DNA from: Adiantum capillus-veneris | Taxonomy: Eukaryota; Streptophyta; Polypodiopsida; Polypodiales; Pteridaceae | Assembly (NCBI GenBank): GCA_014529385.2 | Contig: CM043963.1 | Span: 65,979,895 to 66,043,894, forward strand | Reading direction: 5' to 3' | DNA length: 64,000 nucleotides | In this document: positions 34,067-46,900 of the stretch, one piece after another | Layout of the letters: every line of letters starts with the position of its first letter | How positions within the stretch are numbered: position 1 is the stretch's first letter | Program-made: the position numbers and the translations under genes | The notes under the pieces: generated by a model | What the model was told of the DNA's origin: nothing | What the model saw: the letters and a program-made list of their open reading frames with translations, nothing else | Databases searched by the model: none

Positions 34067-35160
34067 GGAGGTAAATCTATGGTATCTACAAAAGAGCCAA
34101 ATGCTTCTACACTTTCTGGTTTATACTTCTTCTCTCTGATATGCATGTTGGTTTCTTCACTTTGGTACTCAAATGATCCCAAAAATATTTTGTCAATTTT
34201 TGCTTCTTTGTGGCTAGTTTTGATGTCCCTAGTGATCTTATCTAATGCTTCTTTGTCCCTTGGGTGACCAGTGCAGTGTTATCTTTCTAGACTTCCAGAG
34301 CTGCGGTCTTGTATTTTTTACCTTCTACCCCTGTCACTTTCAACAACACATTTTTGACATTGATATGTTTAGGTATGCCTGTTTCCCATTAGAAGTATTG
34401 CCAGCCATACCAAGCCTTAACAGATTTTGGGTTTGGACTTTGGCAACTCCCCCCCCCCCCGCATTAAATATGGGTGTCACTTAGTGCCAAGGAGTAGCCA
34501 TTGACTTGTAGTCGGTGGCATTTGGCAATCGAAAGAACAGGGGCCGCACTAGCGAGGTGTGAGTGGCTAGGTAGGTGCAAGGGCAGATTAGTTGGCAGGA
34601 GTATGAAGGGTCGCGGCTATAGTAGGGGTGCATTGTTGATGCACAAGGGGCCGTGTTGAGGAGGCTAGGGTTTTGGTAATTTACTAGGGATAGCACATTA
34701 GGGTTCAGATACGATGGCAGGCACTTCCATCATTACCAATCCAGCTGGAGCACTATGAAAATCTCCAAGTGTTTACCGCGCTGTTTTACCGCATTTTGTA
34801 GAGAGAAGGTGTAAATTGAATGAGAGAAACAAGAGAGAGGAGGGCTGGGGGGGGGGGGGGGGGGGGGAGGGGGGGAGTCTTTTTTGTGTTTAAAGTATTA
34901 CCGCGACTGTATCCGCTGTTATTACCGCTATTATTACCGCGTCCATTACCATTGTTATATCCATTGCCCAAATTTAGCGCCTAAACTTTCAAATTCTGGA
35001 TTAACCCCCCCCCCCCCCCCCTCCCTCCCCCCTCTTCAAATTTTGGTGTTTCCCTCCTCTCAATAAAAATTAAAGAGTATTGTATATAATTTTCAAATAT
35101 AAAAATGAAGAGAAAGAAAGAGAGAGAGAGACAGAGAAAGAGGGGGGAGAAGGAGGCGGG
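34067..35160. other. No gene; G/C homopolymers and TTACCGC repeats
   Basis: Homopolymers: C12 at 34449-34460, G21 at 34847-34867 plus G7, C17 at 35005-35021. Around 34775-34955 TTACCGC and TTATTACCGC recur, giving a GN-rich minus-strand frame. I see no supported gene. Confidence 0.5.
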
Positions 35161-35168
35161 GGATATAA

Positions 35169-35444
35169 GGCCCTGTCTAGACGCTACGGCGGAAATGCTT
35201 TCCAAAGGGGCGTTTAAGTTGCGTGGCAAAAGCCTATTTGCTGCAGTAGATATCACCTTCCTCCGAGCCCGCCATTTTTCTTCCGGCACCCCCGCCCCCT
35301 CTCCTCGGAAGAGCTGCTGGCCTCTCTCCACCTCTCTCTGTTTTTCGCTCTTCTTCCTCCAACACTGTTTAGACGAGGCGGCGGTAGACCTGCAGAAAGC
35401 CTTTCTTCCTCCAGCCTCGTCTGAACCCAGCCTAAGATTATCCT
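35169..35444. mobile_element. Possible MITE (275 bp)
   Basis: Begins AGGCCCTGTCTAGACGCTAC and ends CCTCGTCTGAACCCAGCCT. The ends are imperfect inverted repeats (AGGC--TG-TC/TAGACG) extending about 40 bp with gaps. GC-richer than the AT-rich flanks. No target duplication was recognised. Long open frames on both strands cross it but have no domain. Confidence 0.4.
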
Positions 35445-35763
35445 TGTTTACAATTAAAATAATCATTGTCAAAGACCATATTAGGTATTTTGGTAAAAAT
35501 CTCACATTATGGGAATCTCCAAATCGACTAAATTCATGTAATTTGGGAATTTTCCACTTAAAGTGGGAAAAATTGAGGTGTGTGGTTAGTAAATAAAGTG
35601 AAAATCTCATAGGATTGTGGTGTTGATAAACACCAAAAGTCAAGAGGATGTACAGCACATGGATTTGAATAATAACTATAAATTACATAAAACAAAGGAA
35701 GATACAAAAAAGATTTTGTTTACAAATTGACTAGTATAGTCACAATAGAAGCTCCACATAATT

Positions 35764-37571
35764 TTACTCCACATTTGATATCATATCTGAACTTTGATCC
35801 AAGTGTGGTTGATGTGCACGAGTGAGGCCTTCTTTGGATTTTAGAGCATGCCTTTTTGGAATCTTTATTCTAGAAAATGGTCCTTCTTTGTTGGGTCTCC
35901 AGGACCAAACAATTGCATCTACAGTTTTCCACACTTGTGGGTCCTTATAGTTGATAGCCCAATAACCCTTCCAACAATTGCTGTAAGCTTGAGTATCTGT
36001 CATCCCACTTTTTCTCGCGCAAGGTGCCCAATATTGAATCAAGAGTTTTCTATAGTTTGGTGATGTAGACTCATTATCAATGTCAGATAAAGCCATTGCA
36101 AGCCACACTGGATAGATTTCTGTGTCACTCGGAACAAGCATAAGAAAGTCACCTTGGTGCACATCAGACATAGGGTCAAACTCTTCCCTTGGCCTATCTC
36201 GTTGAGGCCCACAAAAATGATCGTTCAACTCTTCAAGGCCTAGGAATCTTTCTGCTCCTTGTTGCAAATTCACTGTAGTGCTTTGTAGGTGAGAATATTC
36301 TTGAGTTTTTGGCCAAAACATTTCATACAAGACTCCCTCTGATATGATTGCTTTTCCAATCTCTTCAATTACCTTACTCCAATAATCTATCACGGGTCTA
36401 TAATATTGCGGAATACTTGAACCATTCCCTAAATTTTTCCAAAATTTTATATAGTTCTTTAGCCCCAAAATGACTTCTTCGTGGGCCTTGACATACTCCG
36501 CCATTTGTACTAGAGGTGGATCTCCATGTGGTAACATTGGCTTGCCTTCTGTGTCTGTTTTCCAAAGGCAAATACTTCCACTCCAACTTGATACACCTAC
36601 ATGTGCTTTATATTGCATCATTGGTGTCTCATCCTGCATAAAGAACCTGAACTGAAGCGGTTTGGAATGTCCAACAAGTATGTCTTGTCCATCACAAAGA
36701 TAGCCATCACAATATTGCTTGAAATCGAGGATCTTTGTGAGAAAAAATGGAGCTGGAGATGAAGATGAGCTGTTTCGTAATGTATCCATCAAATGTGGCA
36801 AAGTATAGGTTTGTGTAACTCTCAGCTTCTCTGAAAACCTACTAAACATGGCGTCTATGTCCTCATGTGTATGCCCAACCATTAAAAATCCCAGCTGGAT
36901 GGTTTTGAAAACACCCCTTGCAACAAGCATTGACAAATAGGCAAATAAGTATCGATTTTTGTTTTCCCCTGCACAATAAATCTGCGAAATGTTGACCCCA
37001 ATTCCTCTTCTGCAATTTCTAACGACTGCACAATGGGCTCTTTTCCATCACTCAAGTTATGGTAGTCCAAAGCATCCCTTGAGTTCAAAGCATGTAGTAG
37101 TGAAATATTGCTCCTTGGAAGTCCATTTGTTACTAGATCACCAAGAGGATGCTTATCTATCCTCTCTAGGTTATGTAAACATTTCTCCAAGACTCTCGAA
37201 TCATTGCTTTAAATTCTGGGCTTGTCATAGGTATTGCATCTGTAACTAGAGGATAATAATGATCATGTTCTTCATCACCATTGTAGCTTTCCTATGGATC
37301 AATTAAGTTCCCATTTAATACAAAATATTGCAAAAGAATCTTTGACCATCAAACAACACTCCATAATGAGCCTTGGAGAGATGAAGTATCCATTGTAGGA
37401 AAAGGTAGGACCACATCCTTCAAGCATTCCTCCACTAGTATGGAGACATTTCCTTGCCCTATCTTTGTACCACCACACGTGGAATCTGGATCTGTTCTAC
37501 ACACACAGCCAATACCAACAATTTCATTGTCAAGTATCATATGTACTTTCTCCCCAGACTCAAAGTCCATC
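35764..37571 (-). pseudogene. DUF7869-type transposase-like gene, partly decayed
   Basis: The best-preserved exon starts at about 36972 after a TTGTGCAG acceptor and reads GENKNRYLFAYLSMLVARGVF, then LGFLMVGHTHEDIDAMFSRF. The ENKN plus VGHTHEDID pair is the signature I associate with DUF7869, a family of transposon-like proteins in plants, oomycetes and animals. A 390-codon open frame follows to the stop at 35764, with a C-terminal GDFLMLVPSDTEIYPVWLAM and VWKTVDAIVWSWRP part recalling a small reader-type barrel. Upstream, after a TTACAG acceptor at 37572, is GEKVHMILDNEIVGIGCVCR, similar to a domain often fused to plant transposon proteins. In-frame TGA lies at 37349-37351 and frames change between 37350 and 36972. 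It is divergent to the ParB/SET gene, with the satellites in between. Confidence 0.65.
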
Positions 37572-37659
37572 CTGTAAGTGAAAAAGATTACATTGTTAAA
37601 TCCATAGTTATAGAAAAATACTCGTCAAACAAAAAATCATGCTACAACATGGAAAAGGT

Positions 37660-40600
37660 TTGCATAGATTGGACAAGTGGTGAACCTTGAGACCAAATCC
37701 TCCTTGCTATATTAATGGAAGCAAGGTTGGAAATTATGGTGGATCTTGAAACCAAAGCATCCTCGCTATATTAGAGCATAGGTTGGACAAGTGGTGGACC
37801 TAGTTGTAATACCCACTGCCACCTATCAACTACTATAGGACTATGCTTTCCAATGTCCAAGTATCCCTTGAGTCTTTCAAGGTTGAACACGTGGTGGACC
37901 TTGAAACGAAAATCCCCTTTCTATATCAGACCATAGCTTGGACAAGTGGTGGACCTAGTTATAATGCCCAATATCCAAGGTGAAACACCTTAGGAGCTTG
38001 CTACCTTGCTTGCCAATGTTTACGTAGCCCCTCATTTCTTTAATGGAAGCAAGGTTGGACAAGTGGTGGACCTTGAAACTAAAGCCTCTTTGCTATATGA
38101 GAGCATAGGTTGGACCTAGTTGTAATACCCACTGCCACCTATCAACTACTATAGGACTATGCTTTCCAATGTCCAAGTATCCCTTGAGTCTTGCAAGGTT
38201 GAACACGTGGTGGACCTTGAAACGAAAATCCCCTTTATATATCAGAGCATAGCTTGGACAAGTGGTGGACCTAGTTATAATGCCCAATATCCAAGGTGAA
38301 ATACCTTAGGACCTTTCTACCTTGCTTGCCAATGTTTACGTAGCCCCTCATTTCTTTAATGGAAGCAAGGTTGGACAAGTGGTGGACCTTGAAACCAAAG
38401 CCTCTTTGCTATATGAGAGCATAGGTTGGACCTAGTTGTTATACCCATTGCCACCTATCAACTACTATAGGACTATGCTTTCCAATGTCCAAGTATCCCT
38501 TGAGTCTTGCAAGGTTGAACACGTGGTGGACCTTGAAACGAAAATCCCCTTTCTATATCAGAGCATAGCTTGGACAAGTGGTGGACCTAGTTATAATGCC
38601 CAATATCCAAGGTGAAATACCTTAGGACCTTTCTACCTTGCTTGCCAATGTTTACGTAGCCCCTCATTTCTTTAATGGAAGCAAGGTTGGACAAGTGGTG
38701 GACCTTGAAATCAAAGCCTCTTTGCTATATGAGAGCATAGGTTGGACCTAGTTGTTATACCCACTACCACCTATCAACTACTATAGGACTATGCTTTCCA
38801 ATGTCCCAGTATCCCTTGAGTCTTGCAAGGTTGAACACGTGGTGGACCTTGAAACGAAAATCCCCTTTCTATATCAGAGCATAGCTTGGACAAGTGGTGG
38901 ACCTAGTTATAATTCCCAATATCCAAGGTGAAATACCTTAGGACCTTTCTACCTTGCTTGCCAATGTTTACGTAGCCCCTCATTTCTTTAATGGAAGCAA
39001 GGTTGGACAAGTGGTGGACCTTGAAACCAAAGCCTCTTTGCTATATGAGAGCATAGGTTGGACCTAGTTGTTATACCCACTGCCACCTATCAACTACTAT
39101 AGGACTATGCTTTCCAATGTCCAAGTATCCCTTGAGTCTTGCAAGGTTGAACACGTGGTGGACCTTGAAACGAAAATCCCCTTTCTATATCAGAGCATAG
39201 CTTGGACAAGTGGTGGACCTAGTTATAATGCCCAATATCCAAGGTGAAATACCTTAGGACCTTTCGACCTTGCTTGCCAATGTTTACGTAGCCCCTCATT
39301 TCTTTAATGGAAGCAAGGTTGGACAAGTGGTGGACCTTGAAACCAAAGCCTCTTTGCTATATGAGAGCATAGGTTGGACCTAGTTGTTATACCCACTGCC
39401 ACCTATCAACTACTATAGGACTATGCTTTCCAATGTCCAAGTATCCCTTGAGTCTTGCAAGGTTGAACACGTGGTGGACCTTGAAACGAAAATCCCCTTT
39501 CTATATCAGAGCATAGCTTGGACAAGTGGTGGACCTAGTTATAATGCCCAATATCCAAGGTGAAATACCTTAGGACCTTTCTACCTTGCTTGCCAATGTT
39601 TACGTAGCCCCTCATTTCTTTAATGGAAGCAAGGTTAGACAAGTGCTGGACCTTGAAACCAAAGCCTCTTTGCCATATGAGCGCATAGGTTGGACCTAGT
39701 TGTTATACCCACTGCCACCTATCAACTACTATAGGACTATGCTTTCCAATGTCCAAGTATCCCTTGAGTCTTGCAAGGTTGAACACGTGGTGGACCTTGA
39801 AACGAAAATCCCCTTTCTATATCAGAGCATAGCTTGGACAAGTGGTGGACCTAGTTATAATGCCCAATATCCAAGGTGAAATACCTTAGGACCTTTCTAC
39901 CTTGCTTGCCAATGTTTACGTAGCCCCTCATTTCTTTAATGGAAGCAAGGTTGGACAAGTGGTGGACCTTGAAACCAAAGCCTCTTTGCTATATGAGAGC
40001 ATAGGTTGGACCTAGTTGTTATACCCACTGCCACCTATCAACTACTATAGGACTATGCTTTCCAATGTCCAAGTATCCCTTGAGTCTTGCAAGGTTGAAC
40101 ACGTGGTGGACCTTGAAACGAAAATCCCCTTTCTATATCAGAGCATAGCTTGGACAAGTGGTGGACCTAGTTATAATGCCCAATATCCAAGGTGAAATAC
40201 CTTAGGACCTTTCTACCTTGCTTGCCAATGTTTACGTAGCCCCTCATTTCTTTAATGGAAGCAAGGTTAGACAAGTGCTGGACCTTGAAACCAAAGCCTC
40301 TTTGCCATATGAGAGCATAGGTTGGACCTAGTTGTTATACCCACTGCCACCTATCAACTACTATAGGACTATGCTTTCCAATGTCCAAGTATCCCTTGAG
40401 TCTTGCAAGGTTGAACACGTGGTGGACCTTGAAACGAAAATCCCCTTTCTATATCAGAGCATAGCTTGGACAAGTGGTGGACCTAGTTATAATGCCCAAT
40501 ATCCAAGGTGAAATACCTTAGGACCTTTCTACCTTGCTTGCCAATGTTTACGTAGCCCCTCATTTCTTTAATGGAAGCAAGGTTGGACAAGTGGTGGACC

Positions 40601-40920
40601 TTGAAACCAAAGCCTCTTTGCTATATGAGAGCATAGGTTGGACCTAGTTGTTATACCCACTGCCACCTATCAACTAATATAGGACTATGCTTTCCAATGT
40701 CCAAGTATCCCTTGAGTCTTGCAAGGTTGAACACGTGGTGGACCTTGAAACGAAAATCCCCTTTCTATATCAGAGCATACCTTGGACAATTGGTGGACCT
40801 AGTTATAATGCCGCTCCTTTCTTTAATGGAAGAAAGGTTGGAAAAGTGGTGAATCTTGAAACCCAAACCCTTTGGCTATATATAGAGGATAGCTTGGACA
40901 AGTGGTGGGCTTAGTTGTAG
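37660..40920. repeat. Satellite A: about ten tandem copies of a 316-bp unit
   Basis: The marker ACGTGGTGGACCTTGAAACG recurs at 37889, 38205, 38521, 38837, 39153, 39469, 39785, 40101, 40417 and 40733, exactly 316 bp apart. Copies are nearly identical; the first and last are more diverged. Each unit contains three forms of the core TTGGACAAGTGGTGGACCTT (one as TTGAACACGTGGTGGACCTT). A rare variant (GGTTAGACAAGTGCTGGACC) occurs at about 39634 and 40266, 632 bp apart, showing duplication by pairs of units. No coding capacity; short open frames are accidental. Confidence 0.98.
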
Positions 40921-41899
40921 TATCCAATGTCCAAGGTCCAAGGTGAACTATGTAAAGACCTTACTTCCAAAAACAAAGTCATACAAGTGGTTCTCCTTCA
41001 AACCAAAACGTCCTTAGTGTATTAGAACATAGCTTGGAGAAGTCGTGGACTTAGTTGTAATGGTGAATGTCCAAAGCAAACTATTATAGGACCTTGCTTC
41101 CCAAATTAAGTTTGGACAAGTGGTGGATCTTGAAACCAAAACCCCCTTACTGTATTAGAGCATAGCTTAGATAAGTGGTGGACCTAGCTGCCATGGAAAA
41201 TGCTCAATGTGAACTGCCAGAGGACCTTGCTATTAAATGTCTAAGTAGAGCTAGCTTCTTTAATGGAATCAAGGTTGGGAAAGTGGTGCATCTTGAAACC
41301 AAAATCCCTTTATTGTATTAGAGCATAGCTTGGACAAGTGAGGGACCTAGTTTTAATGTGTGATGTCCAAAGAAAAGTATTACAAGACCTTGCTTTCCAA
41401 TATTTGAATTGGTCAAGTGGTTAAAACTAAGTATATAACTTTGACCATTTTCTTCTCGAATTGCCAAAAAGCTAGTTTTAGACACCCCTAAATGAAAATG
41501 GTTTAGGGTGGCCTTAAGCAACGTTTTTTCAAAGACTTGAACAAAAGGGTTGCCGAAGAGTAATGAAAATTTATTATGGCTTGAAGTGCCTGAGTATGTG
41601 AAAACAAGCCTAGGCTTTCCACGAGGCAAAATGTGACATAATAAGAACATTGGAAACTTAGGATTGACCATGTGGCCTAAACTTTGGCAAGTGAAGTGGT
41701 GGCCAAGTTTTGTGGCACAGTGTGCACTTGGTCCTATATGTGTTGACCACTTGGCTAAATCCAAGACCATAAGGCCAAACCTTTGGCACCTTAAATATAG
41801 TATGGGACATAATCTAGAACTGCTATAGTAAATTAGTAGTATAGTTAATATGTTAATATTTGTATTATATTTAAGTATATGCTAAATATAATTTATGTT
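40921..41899. other. Diverged satellite remnants, then unidentified DNA
   Basis: To about 41430 the sequence still shows worn copies of GCTTGGACAAGTGGTGGACC. Beyond that is an unrelated stretch with GTGGCCAAGTTTTGTGGC-type motifs. A 150-codon minus-strand frame (41770-41318) spans both and has no domain. Confidence 0.5.
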
Positions 41900-42280
41900 C
41901 AAAATTTCACTAATGAAGAATGTTCCCATTTAGCACTCCAGATGCGGGGTCTTAGGGCAATGCCACAATGGGGTGACAAGGCAGCGCTTCCACGTGAGGT
42001 TTGGGGGTAGCGCTCTTGATGGGGATGTGGAATATAGTGCTCTCGATGGCGGGGCTTGGGAGGCTGATTTTGGGATATTGTTCCGGGCGGGGTCCGGGGC
42101 AGCGCCCCGGGCGGGGTCAAGGGACGGCATATTATAGAGTTACGCATGTTTTGCATATTTTCAACCATTATTTCTTTAATTTTGGCTGTGTGAATCGGTT
42201 AATGTTTTATATTGCTTTTGTTTTTTTTAATCCTATGATAAAACATGGACTTGTAGCATACGTGGCATTCTAATAAACCC
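41900..42280. other. GC-rich palindromic island
   Basis: Around 42070-42125, GGGCGGGGTCCGGGGCAGCG and CGCCCCGGGCGGGGTC form overlapping inverted and direct repeats (CCCGGGGC/GCCCCGGG) in an otherwise AT-rich setting. No gene. It could be the end of a small mobile element. Confidence 0.45.
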
Positions 42281-43100
42281 TATCAAGATTAGGCACACAG
42301 AGAGCGCACGAGCAACGCACACAGAGAAAGCAGGCGAGCAGCAAACACACAGAAAGCGCACACGGATCGCACACAGTTGGAGTATACGCGCACGTAGAGG
42401 AGCAAGCAAGGCATCGTACACAACACACAGGTGGAGCACACAAGATTGAAAGTTCGCGCACAAGATAAAGAAACAGCAGCGTACGCAACACTTTCCAAAA
42501 GGGCAGGATCGGGCATAGCTTCTTCTCAGGAGACATTGCACACCTCACGAATAGAGAAAAAATAGGTATTTCTCTCTCTCTCACTCTCTGTCTTTCTCCA
42601 TATAGAGAAGATGGTTCTCTGTAACTCTTCTTGCACACACACTCTCTCGTCAAAAGACAAAGATACATAGTTTAAAAATATCCGCACACATACACATATT
42701 CCTACACATCGTCTTCCTCTCTTCCACATACATAACCACAGTGAAATGTGTTATCTTGTTGTCTCTCTCTTGAAAATACATGCACATATTCCCACACATC
42801 GTCTTCCTCACTTCCACATACATAACCACAGTGAAATCTGTCATCTTTTGTCTCTCTCTTGAAAATACGTGCACATATTCCCATACATCGTCTTCCTCTC
42901 TTCCACATACATAAACACAGTGAAATCTGTTATCTTTCTCTCTCTCCTCTCTCTAGAAAACAGGTATTTCTCTGTCTCTCTATCTATCTATCTCTGTATC
43001 TTGCTATCTCTCTCTTGAAAATACATGCTCATGTATGTGTGCGTCTGTGTTATCTATGTGTATGTATGTATATTTGTGTTATTTCATTGTAATACTCATA
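42281..43100. repeat. CA/GAGA-rich region with three-copy 90-bp minisatellite
   Basis: CACACAGAGAGCGCACGAGC-type imperfect repeats fill 42290-42480. At about 42690-42945 a unit of roughly 90 bp (CACACATCGTCTTCCTC, TTCCACATACATAACCACAG, TCTCTCTCTTGAAAATAC) is present three times. Open frames here are repeat translations. Confidence 0.8.
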
Positions 43101-43900
43101 CATAATGCAGATACACAATTACACTTAATTACGATATGCACACATAGTATATATACATACATAAATATCACAAATAACTAACACATTGTAATACTAGTAA
43201 ACTTGAATGGAAGACTTACTTGCGTGATCTGTTAAAGTCGATTCTTGTAGCGAGTTCTGGATGTATACTGAGCTGATTTTCCTCTAGTCCATTTGTAGAT
43301 ATGATTGTAACTTCTGTTTCTCAAAAATAGTAGTGTTGTTTAGTGATACACCTAATGGACATAAATGGTTGAAACTAGGACATGTATACCAAAAATAGGT
43401 GTATTTCTTTGGATGAATATATACACTTTTTGGTGACCCTTACCACAAGTGGTGGACCTTGAGACCAGTGGACTATAAGGACCTCCAAACAATACCTTGT
43501 ACACTCAATCCTTCTTGGTATCTAGGTTGGACAAGTGGTGGACCTTGTTCAAATTCTCTAACCACTCTCTCTAACATGGTGACATAATTTAGGTGTGATA
43601 AATTCATATCTATGCAAACTAATATCAGTTTAGGCTTGTTAATTTGAATTTATTTGAATTTATGTACAATATAATGATTTGAGGTTTGCATATTTGAATT
43701 TAGGTGGTATAATGATATCTTTTTGTGGTAAACTTGAATTTAAAATCAATTTCGCGTGGAATATTTTAAATTTAAGTGGTAAAATTTAAATTTTTATAAA
43801 AAAGTTTAAATTTTAAAATTTGGGCGGGATATTTTAAAATTTAGGCGGGATATTTAAAATTTGGGAGGGATATTTTAAATTTAGGCGGGAAGGTTTTGAA
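43101..43900. other. AT-rich spacer with first cores and a 20-bp AT repeat
   Basis: Two copies of the satellite core occur at 43450 and 43528. At 43745-43890 a short tandem motif, ATTTTAAATTTAGGCGGGAT, recurs four to five times with variation. No gene. Confidence 0.6.
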
Positions 43901-46900
43901 TTTATAGCGAGATCTCACTTACATAAGAGAGTATAGGTTGGACAAGTGGTGGACCTTAAAGCTACAGCATCCATGCTACTGGACATGATAGGTAGGGAAT
44001 CTAGTTGAATATTGTATGTATAATATATATGTAATAGATCTAGCTTGGACAAGTGGTGGACCTTGGAGCAAAACCCCATGTAAAACATATCATGCACATT
44101 CCAAGTGGTGAAAAAAAATATCATTTAAGATATAGCCTTATAGGTTGGACAAGTGGTGGACCTTAACACCAAGATATTCTTAATGTAATGACATAGAGTG
44201 GAAAACTGGTGAATCTTGAGACTAAACCATGCTACTAGCGATAATAGCCTGGACAAGTGGTGGACCTTGAAAGTAATCCCCCCATCTACGAAATATCGTG
44301 GGTTTAAGGTATTTTGATGGAGCCTAGCATCTTGGAGACATGGTGCAGCTTGCTTCTCTTCATGTTTCAATGGAGCCTATCTTGGACAAATGGTGGAGCA
44401 TCCTTCTCTCCATGTTTCAATGGAGCCTAGCTTGGACAAGTGGTGGACCTTTGCTTCTCTCTATGATTCAAGTGGTGGACCTTGGAACCAAACCCCCATG
44501 TAAAACCTATCATGGTCACTCCAAGCGGTGAGAAAGAATAACCTTTAAGATATAGCCTTATAGGTTGGACAAGTGGTGGACCTTAACACCCAAATATTCT
44601 TAATATAATGACATAGAGTGAAAAAGTGGTGAATCTTGAGACAAAACCACTCATGCTACTAGCGATAATAGCTTGGACAACTGGTGGACCTTGAACCTAA
44701 ACCCCCCATGTTTCAATAGACTTAGCTTCGACAAATGGTGGAGCATCGTTCTCTCCATGTTTCAATGGAGCCTAGCTTGGACAAGTGGTGGACGTTTGTT
44801 TCTCTCTATGTTTCAATAGAGTTAGCTTGGACAAGTGGTGGACCTTGGAACCAAACCCCCATGTAAAACCTATCATGGTCACTCCAAGTGGTGAGAAAGA
44901 ATAACCTTAATGATATATCCTTATAGGTTGGACATGAGGTGGACCTTAACACCCAGATATTCTTAATATAATGGCATAGAGTGGAAAAGTGGTGAATCTT
45001 GAGACCAAACAACTCATGCTACTAGGGAGAATAGGTTGGACAAGTGGTGGACCTTGAATGTAAACCCCTCATCTACGACATATCGTGGGTTTAATGTTTT
45101 TTGATGGAGCCTAGCATCTTGGAGACATGGTGCAGCTTGCTTCTCGTCATGTTTCAATGGAGCCTATCTTGGACAAATAGTGGAGCATCCTTCTCTCCAT
45201 GTTTCAATGGAGCCTAGCTTGGACAAGTGGTGGACCTTTGCATCTCTCTCTGTTTCAATAGAGTTAGCTTGGACAAGTGGTGGATCTTGGAACCAAACCC
45301 CCATGTAAAACCTATCATGGTTACTCCAAGTGGTAAGAAAGAATAACCTTTAAGATATAGACTTATAGGTTGGACAAGTGGTGGACCTTAACACCCACAT
45401 ATTCTTAATATAATGACATAGAGTGGAAAAGTGGTGAATCTTGAGACAAAGCCACTCATGCTACTAGAGATAATAGCTTGGACAAGTATCAGCCCTTGAA
45501 TGTAAACCCCCCATGTACAAAATAGCCTGGGTTTAAGGTATTTCGATGAAGCCTAGCATCTTGGAGACATGGTGGAGCTTGCTTGTCTTCATGTTTCAAT
45601 GGAGTCTATCTTGGAGAAATAGTGGAGCATCCTTTTCTCCATGTTTCAATGGACCCTAGCTTGGACAAGTGGTGGACCTTTGCTGATCTCTATGATTCAA
45701 TAGAGTTAGCTTGGACAAGTGGTGGACCTTGGAACCAAACCCCCATGTAAAACCTATCATGGTCACTCCAAGTGGTGAGAAAGAATAACCTTTAAGATAT
45801 AGCCTTATAGGTTGGACAAGTGGTGGACCTTAATACCCAAATATTCTTAATATAATGACATAGAGTGAAAAAGTGGTGAATCTTCAGATAAAACCACTCA
45901 TGCTACTAGCGATAATAGCTTGGACAAGTGGTGGACCTCTAGCGTAAACCCCCCATGTTTCAATAGACTTAGCTTCGACAAATGGTGGAGCATCGTTCTC
46001 TCCATGTTTCAATGGAGCCTAGCTTGGACAAGTGGTCGACCTTTGTTTCTCTCTATGTTTCAATAGAGTTAGCTTGGACAAGTGGTGGAACTTGGAACAA
46101 AACCCCCATGTAAAACCTATCATGGTCACTCCAAGTGGGAAGAAAGAATAACCTTTAAGATGTAGCCTTATAGGTTGGACAAGTGGTGGCCCTTAACACC
46201 CACATATTCTTAATAAAAGTGGTGAATCTTAAGACCAAACCACTCAGGCACTAGCAATAATATCTTAGACAAGTGGTGGAACTTGAATGTAAACCCCTCA
46301 TCTACGAAATATCGTGGGTTTAATGTATTTCGATGGAGCGTAGCATCTTGGAGACATGGTGCAGCTTGCTTCTCGTCATGTTTCAATGGAGCCTATCTTG
46401 AACAAATGGTGGAGCATCCTTCTCTCCATGTTTCAATGGACCCTAGCTTGGACAAGTGGTGGACCTTTGTTTCTCTCTATGTTTCAATAGAGTTAGCTTG
46501 GACAAGTGGTGGACCTTGGAACCAAACCCCCATGAAAAATTTTACATGGTCACTCCAAGTGGTAAGAAAGAATAACCTTTAAGATGTAGCCTTATAGGTT
46601 GGACAGGTTTTGGACCTTAGCACCCACATATTCTTAATAAAAGTGGTGAATCTTGAGACCAAACCACTCAGGCTACTAGCAATAGTAGCTTGGACAAGTG
46701 GTGGACCTTGAATGTAAACCCCTCATCTACAAAATATCGTGGGTTTAATGTATGTCGATGGAGCCTAGCATCTTGTAGACATGGTGCAGCTTGCTTCTCG
46801 TCATGTTTCAATGGAGCCTATCTTGGACAAATGGTGGATCATCCTTCTCTCCATGTTTCAATGGAGCCTAGCTTGGACAAGTGGTGGACCTTTGCTTCTC

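Noticed and set aside
34981-35658. 225-codon minus-strand open frame
   Set aside because: It crosses a MITE-like segment and a poly-C run; composition is low-complexity and both strands are open.
40687-40914. 75-codon frame at the end of satellite A
   Set aside because: Purely satellite sequence; no homology or coding signature.
41318-41770. 150-codon minus-strand open frame
   Set aside because: It runs from unidentified DNA into worn satellite cores, and no domain or homologue is recognisable.
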